Shown here: in pieces, positions 60,882 through 64,000 of the stretch
How positions within the stretch are numbered: position 1 is the first letter of the stretch
Layout: each line of letters opens with the position of its first letter
DNA from: Haloplanus sp. CK5-1
Lineage (GTDB): Archaea; Halobacteriota; Halobacteria; Halobacteriales; Haloferacaceae
Reading direction: 5' to 3'
Assembly (NCBI RefSeq): GCF_037201915.1
Contig: NZ_CP147505.1
Span: 2,356,001 to 2,420,000, forward strand
DNA: 64,000 bases
Position numbers and translations under genes: made by a program
The notes under the pieces: model-generated
Databases searched by the model: none
What the model was told of the DNA's origin: nothing
What the model saw: only the letters and a program-made list of their open reading frames with translations

Positions 60882-61727
60882 ATGCGGGCCCTGTGCGCGA
60901 CCGATCTGTCGGCTGCAAGTGAGGCCGCAATAGAGAACGAAACCTGCCTCGACTGCTTGGGCCGTATCGGCGTCGAGACGATCCATCTCGTGACGGTCGT
61001 TCCGGCGAACGTCCACTCCGGCATGCCCGGCGTGAATTTCGAGGAGCGACGCCGACGGGCGCTCGACGAGTATCGGGCGGTGATCGAAGCCGCCGGGTTC
61101 GACGTCGAGACCCACGTCGTCCGTGGAACCCCCTATCGACGTATCAACGGCCTCGCTGAGGCTGTCCACGCTGACCTCTCGGTCGTCGGCTCACGGGGGC
61201 AGAGCCCCTTGGACAATCGTGTCGTTGGGTCGACCGCCCGCAACCTCGCTCGGACGACTGTCGTCCCGTTACTGGTCAACCGCATCGAGCGAGCGACCGA
61301 CGACCCCGAGGTTCTCCGAGAACACCTCTTTCAGCGGCTGCTCTTCGCGACGGACTTCTCCGAGAACGCCGACCGAGCGTTCGACGCCTGCTCCTACCTT
61401 CATCACGCGACCGAGGAAGCCACGCTCGTCCACGTTCGGTCGCGGAAAGACGAGGGCGTCGACACCGATGTCGACCCCCGGGAGCAGCTCGCCGAGCACG
61501 CAAGCACGCTGGAAAACTGGGGCGTCGAGACGCGGATCGAGGTCCGGCACGGCGATCCCGCCGACGAAATCCTCGCCGTCGAAGCGGAGGTAACGCCCTC
61601 GACGATCCTCGTCGGGTCGAAGGGACGAAGCCGCATCCGACGACTCCTGTTGGGGAGTGTCTCCGAAGAACTCGTCGCACAGGCGACGGGGAACGTCTTC
61701 CTCGTTCCGCCGCCCCGGGCAGTCTGA
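60882..61727 (+). CDS. two-domain universal stress protein
   Basis: From ATG 60882 the product has 281 aa with two UspA domains: MRALCATDLSAASEAAIENE ... LSVVGSRGQSPLDNRVVGST (1-145) and LFATDFSENADRAFDA ... ILVGSKGRSRIRRLLLGSVS (155-280). The second keeps the G-x2-G-x9-G-S ATP motif. UspA pairs like this act in stress response; the sulfur/redox neighbours suggest a link. Divergent from the tauE operon. Confidence 0.88.
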   Translation: MRALCATDLSAASEAAIENETCLDCLGRIGVETIHLVTVVPANVHSGMPGVNFEERRRRALDEYRAVIEAAGFDVETHVVRGTPYRRINGLAEAVHADLSVVGSRGQSPLDNRVVGSTARNLARTTVVPLLVNRIERATDDPEVLREHLFQRLLFATDFSENADRAFDACSYLHHATEEATLVHVRSRKDEGVDTDVDPREQLAEHASTLENWGVETRIEVRHGDPADEILAVEAEVTPSTILVGSKGRSRIRRLLLGSVSEELVAQATGNVFLVPPPRAV

Positions 61728-61804
61728 GGAAGTCGACGACCAGCACCACGGCCGCCACACCGGCGAGATGCGTCAAAGAACACCGAACAGTACCTCGGTG
61801 CCAC

Positions 61805-62980
61805 CTACAAGAGGAGGAACGCGGTTGCGTACGCAAGCCCGAACGCGAGGAGGAACGACCCTGCCCACGCCCCCACCGTCAGGAGAATCTTTCTGGCATC
61901 CACCGCCGCCCGCCCGCCAACCGCGGCGCCGCTCCCGATGATGGCGCTGACGACGATTTCGTTGAACGAGACCGGGACGCCCAGCAGGACGGCCAGCTGT
62001 GCGATCAGGAACGACGGCACGAGCGCCGAGATGGAGCGACGCGGACCGAGCGACGAGTAGTCTTGGGCGAGCGACTTGATCATCCGCGGCGCTCCCGTCC
62101 ACGAGCCAACGAGCATCCCCAAACCGCCTCCGACGAGCACGGCAAACGTCGAGACCACCCCGACGTCGTCGAGTAGCGGGAGCAGCGGTCCAACTGCGAG
62201 GCCGACCTGACTTCCCCCCGCGGAGAACGCCACGAGCGATCCGAGCACCAGTAGTACCCGACGCAGGCCGCCGCGTTCGTCACGGCTGATGTCCCACCAG
62301 ACGACGGCCGCGACGGCCAGTGCCGCGAAGCCGGTGATCCCGACCGCCGACGCGGGTCCGTCGACCGCCAGTACCCGCTGTCCGAGCCCGCGGGCAGTTC
62401 CCGCCACGCTCCCCTCTCCGAGAAAGCTGAACCGAACGTTCACGAGGACAGCACCGACGAGGCCGGCGAGGACGGGAACACTGTACCGTTCGGGGACGTC
62501 GGAACGCGGGAGGAGGCTCGCGATGGTGAACGCGATGCCGCCGCCGACGAACGGCGTCAACACCCAGACAGCGGCGATCTGCTGGTACTTCGACCAGACC
62601 GGCGTTCCGCCGAGCGCGAGACCAACGCCGATGACCGCGCCGGTCACGGTGAACGCAGTCGCGATCGGATAGCCGGTCGTGATGCCGACCGCCATCAGCC
62701 CCGCGCCCAACACGAGTACGAGGATGACCCCGGCGACGGGAAGGCTGATGCCGCCGACGAGGCCACTGCCGATGGCTTCCGAGACGTTGTTACCCTGGGT
62801 AACGGCACCGGCGAAGCCGAAAACCCCGACGAGCAGCGCGGCGCGCATCGTCGTGATAGCGTTCGCGCCGACGACGGGGGCGTACGGCGTGGCGCCGCTC
62901 GACCCGGCGCCGATGACCCACGCCATGAACAAACTGGCGAGCGCTGCACCGACGAAGAGGGCGATGAGAGCGAGGTCCAT
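61805..62980 (-). CDS. PiT-family anion permease
   Basis: A 391-aa protein with about ten helices. Both PiT repeats are visible: ALFVGAALASLFMAWVIGAG ... PVVGANAITTMRAALLVGVF and GLVAFSAGGSQVGLAVGPLL with the GANNVS-like stretch AVTQGNNVSEAIGSGLVG. PiT proteins carry phosphate or, in the CysP branch, sulfate. Given the sulfur neighbours, sulfate or phosphate remain equally possible. It is followed by the YeeE genes upstream with small gaps. Confidence 0.85.
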   Translation of the reverse strand: MDLALIALFVGAALASLFMAWVIGAGSSGATPYAPVVGANAITTMRAALLVGVFGFAGAVTQGNNVSEAIGSGLVGGISLPVAGVILVLVLGAGLMAVGITTGYPIATAFTVTGAVIGVGLALGGTPVWSKYQQIAAVWVLTPFVGGGIAFTIASLLPRSDVPERYSVPVLAGLVGAVLVNVRFSFLGEGSVAGTARGLGQRVLAVDGPASAVGITGFAALAVAAVVWWDISRDERGGLRRVLLVLGSLVAFSAGGSQVGLAVGPLLPLLDDVGVVSTFAVLVGGGLGMLVGSWTGAPRMIKSLAQDYSSLGPRRSISALVPSFLIAQLAVLLGVPVSFNEIVVSAIIGSGAAVGGRAAVDARKILLTVGAWAGSFLLAFGLAYATAFLLL

Positions 62981-62994
62981 AGAAGTGAAACGAG

Positions 62995-63456
62995 TTAGTC
63001 TGCGCCCGTCGCGGCGGTGTTACGCGCCCGACGCTGGCTCCGCCAGTAGCCCTGGGCGTACGCGCCGACGAACATTCCGGCGAGCGCCCAGAGGATGGTG
63101 ACGTTGCCGACGCCGAGGCTCGCGTACGCCGCGCCCGGACAGATGCCCGAGAGCCCCCAGCCGACGCCGAAGACGGTGCCGCCGACGAGTACGTTTCGGT
63201 CGAACGGCTTCAAGCGGCGCTCGTAGGGGGTGCCCGTGAGGGGCGCAGCGTCTCGGATCCGTGGCAGCAGGGCGAACGCGATCCCGGAGACGATTGCGGC
63301 GCCGAACATCACGAACGGGAGACCGAGGTCGTCGAACTGGAGGAAGTTCAGTACGACCTCCGGTCGCGCCATGTGGCTGAATCCGAGCCCGAACCCGAAG
63401 ATCAGGCCACCGACGAAGATCAGCGGCTCGAACAGCGGGTGCCGGTCGTCGCTCAC
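62995..63456 (-). CDS. YeeE/YedE-like (DUF6691) membrane protein
   Basis: A 153-aa protein with four helices: PLIFVGGLIFGFGLGFSHMA and NVLVGGTVFGVGWGLSGICP then GAAYASLG. The GWGLSGxCPG motif and Cys in it are the thiosulfate-transport signature of the family. Half of a two-component YeeE pair, the other half being the partial gene at 63515. Confidence 0.88.
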   Translation of the reverse strand: MSDDRHPLFEPLIFVGGLIFGFGLGFSHMARPEVVLNFLQFDDLGLPFVMFGAAIVSGIAFALLPRIRDAAPLTGTPYERRLKPFDRNVLVGGTVFGVGWGLSGICPGAAYASLGVGNVTILWALAGMFVGAYAQGYWRSQRRARNTAATGAD

Positions 63457-63514
63457 GAGTCGCTCCCTCCAGTCGCTCCCGTTCGCGCGGTTCGAGACGC
63501 GAGCGTCTCGTAGC

Positions 63515-64000
63515 TCACGGGCTCACCCCCAGCGCGGCGACGACCTGTGCGGTCCCGATCGCGACGGTCAGGAACGTCAGCACGCCGACCAGCGACGTCT
63601 TCGACGCCGAACCGACGCCACAGACGCCGTGCCCGGACGTACAGCCCTTGCCGATCCGAGTGCCGATACCGACCAGAATACCGCCGACGAACAGCCGCCA
63701 CGGTTGGACGTCGGTCGTCCAGAACGTCACACCGGCGACCTCGTACAGTTGGCCGGTCGTTCCGGGTTCGTACAGCGAACTCGTGACCAGACCGGACTGG
63801 AACGTCGCCGCGAACGCCAGCCCGCCCAAGATGATGCCGGCCGTGAACACGAGCCGCCAGTCACGCGAGCCGACGTACTGCTGGAACCGCGACTGGTCGG
63901 AGGCGTACGACAGCGTCGACTCCAGGAACGTGCTCGCTCCGGCCGGGATACCCGTTCCGACGTAGATCAGGACGGTCCCGAGGCCGACGAGCAGTCCGCC
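63515..64000 (-). CDS. YeeE/YedE-family protein (partial, N-terminus beyond window)
   Basis: The frame continues to the right edge in phase: LLVGLGTVLIYVGTGIPAGA ... SRDWRLVFTAGIILGGLAFA. The motif GIGTRIGKGCTSGHGVCGVG carries the two cysteines of the thiosulfate/sulfur YeeE family. The start lies outside the window. With the DUF6691 gene it should make a two-subunit thiosulfate or sulfur-compound importer. Confidence 0.88.
   Translation of the reverse strand, partial: GGLLVGLGTVLIYVGTGIPAGASTFLESTLSYASDQSRFQQYVGSRDWRLVFTAGIILGGLAFAATFQSGLVTSSLYEPGTTGQLYEVAGVTFWTTDVQPWRLFVGGILVGIGTRIGKGCTSGHGVCGVGSASKTSLVGVLTFLTVAIGTAQVVAALGVSP

Noticed and set aside
1-64000. tRNA or rRNA genes
   Set aside because: I scanned for T-loop GTTCGA.TC patterns with matching acceptor arms and found only chance partial matches.
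1-64000. CRISPR array
   Set aside because: No regularly spaced repeats of 25-40 bp; the only tandem repeat is the two-copy unit in the Gins51 gene.

Overview
The window is haloarchaeal DNA. Encoded proteins are strongly acidic, the DNA is GC-rich in the core part, and the gene content is typical of the class: bacterioopsin-activator-like regulator, archaeal histidine kinases with the HNLRN-type H-box, Gins51/PriS, pyruvoyl arginine decarboxylase, dodecin, DUF7342-type HTH and PGF-CTERM-like tails. Many starts look leaderless or use ATGA/TGATG overlaps. I cannot name the genus from sequence alone.

Layout. Roughly 1-35.3 kb is accessory DNA. It holds a PAS multi-sensor cut by the window edge, a 1.5-9.7 kb zone of insertion sequences and broken genes (IS630, two IS5-type, ZIP-transporter fragment, M48-like gene interrupted by an IS), then a five-gene overlapping operon for an exported erythromycin-esterase-like protein with TlpA, CcdA, a lipoprotein and an alpha/beta hydrolase (9990-14293). 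An IS6 transposase follows, then two overlapping membrane sensor kinases (15974-19365), a run of very small membrane proteins, and a toxin/antitoxin-like stretch with a palindromic MITE. From 23.5 to 35.2 kb lies a dense defence-like island on the minus strand: a DUF234 ATPase, an AddA-like helicase-nuclease, a RecB/Cas4-fold nuclease, an AddB-like protein and a PLD-SF3 ATPase fusion, behind a frameshifted Argonaute PIWI remnant; a divergent Mrr-type endonuclease adjoins it.

Roughly 35.4-64 kb is more ordinary chromosome: TrkA, an IS5 element inside a universal-stress-protein remnant, a bacterioopsin-activator-like regulator, NYN protein, MutY, PvlArgDC, BolA, fumarase, a PGF-CTERM-like metalloprotease, Gins51-PriS, MscS, UspA and dodecin. 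A GmrSD-like DUF262/DUF1524 gene sits at the 3' end of mutY, and a second, degraded mutY 3' end lies on its far side. The last 6 kb is a sulfur/redox neighbourhood: TrxA, a truncated TrxB fused to a methyltransferase tail, a winged-HTH regulator, DUF7512-like/TauE, UspA, PiT permease and two YeeE/YedE proteins. Shared promoter boxes suggest co-regulation.

The most interesting item is the Argonaute-PLD/ATPase-AddAB-like operon (25105-34505). It looks like a nucleic-acid-directed defence module whose Argonaute has decayed while four partner ORFs remain intact and tightly overlapped.
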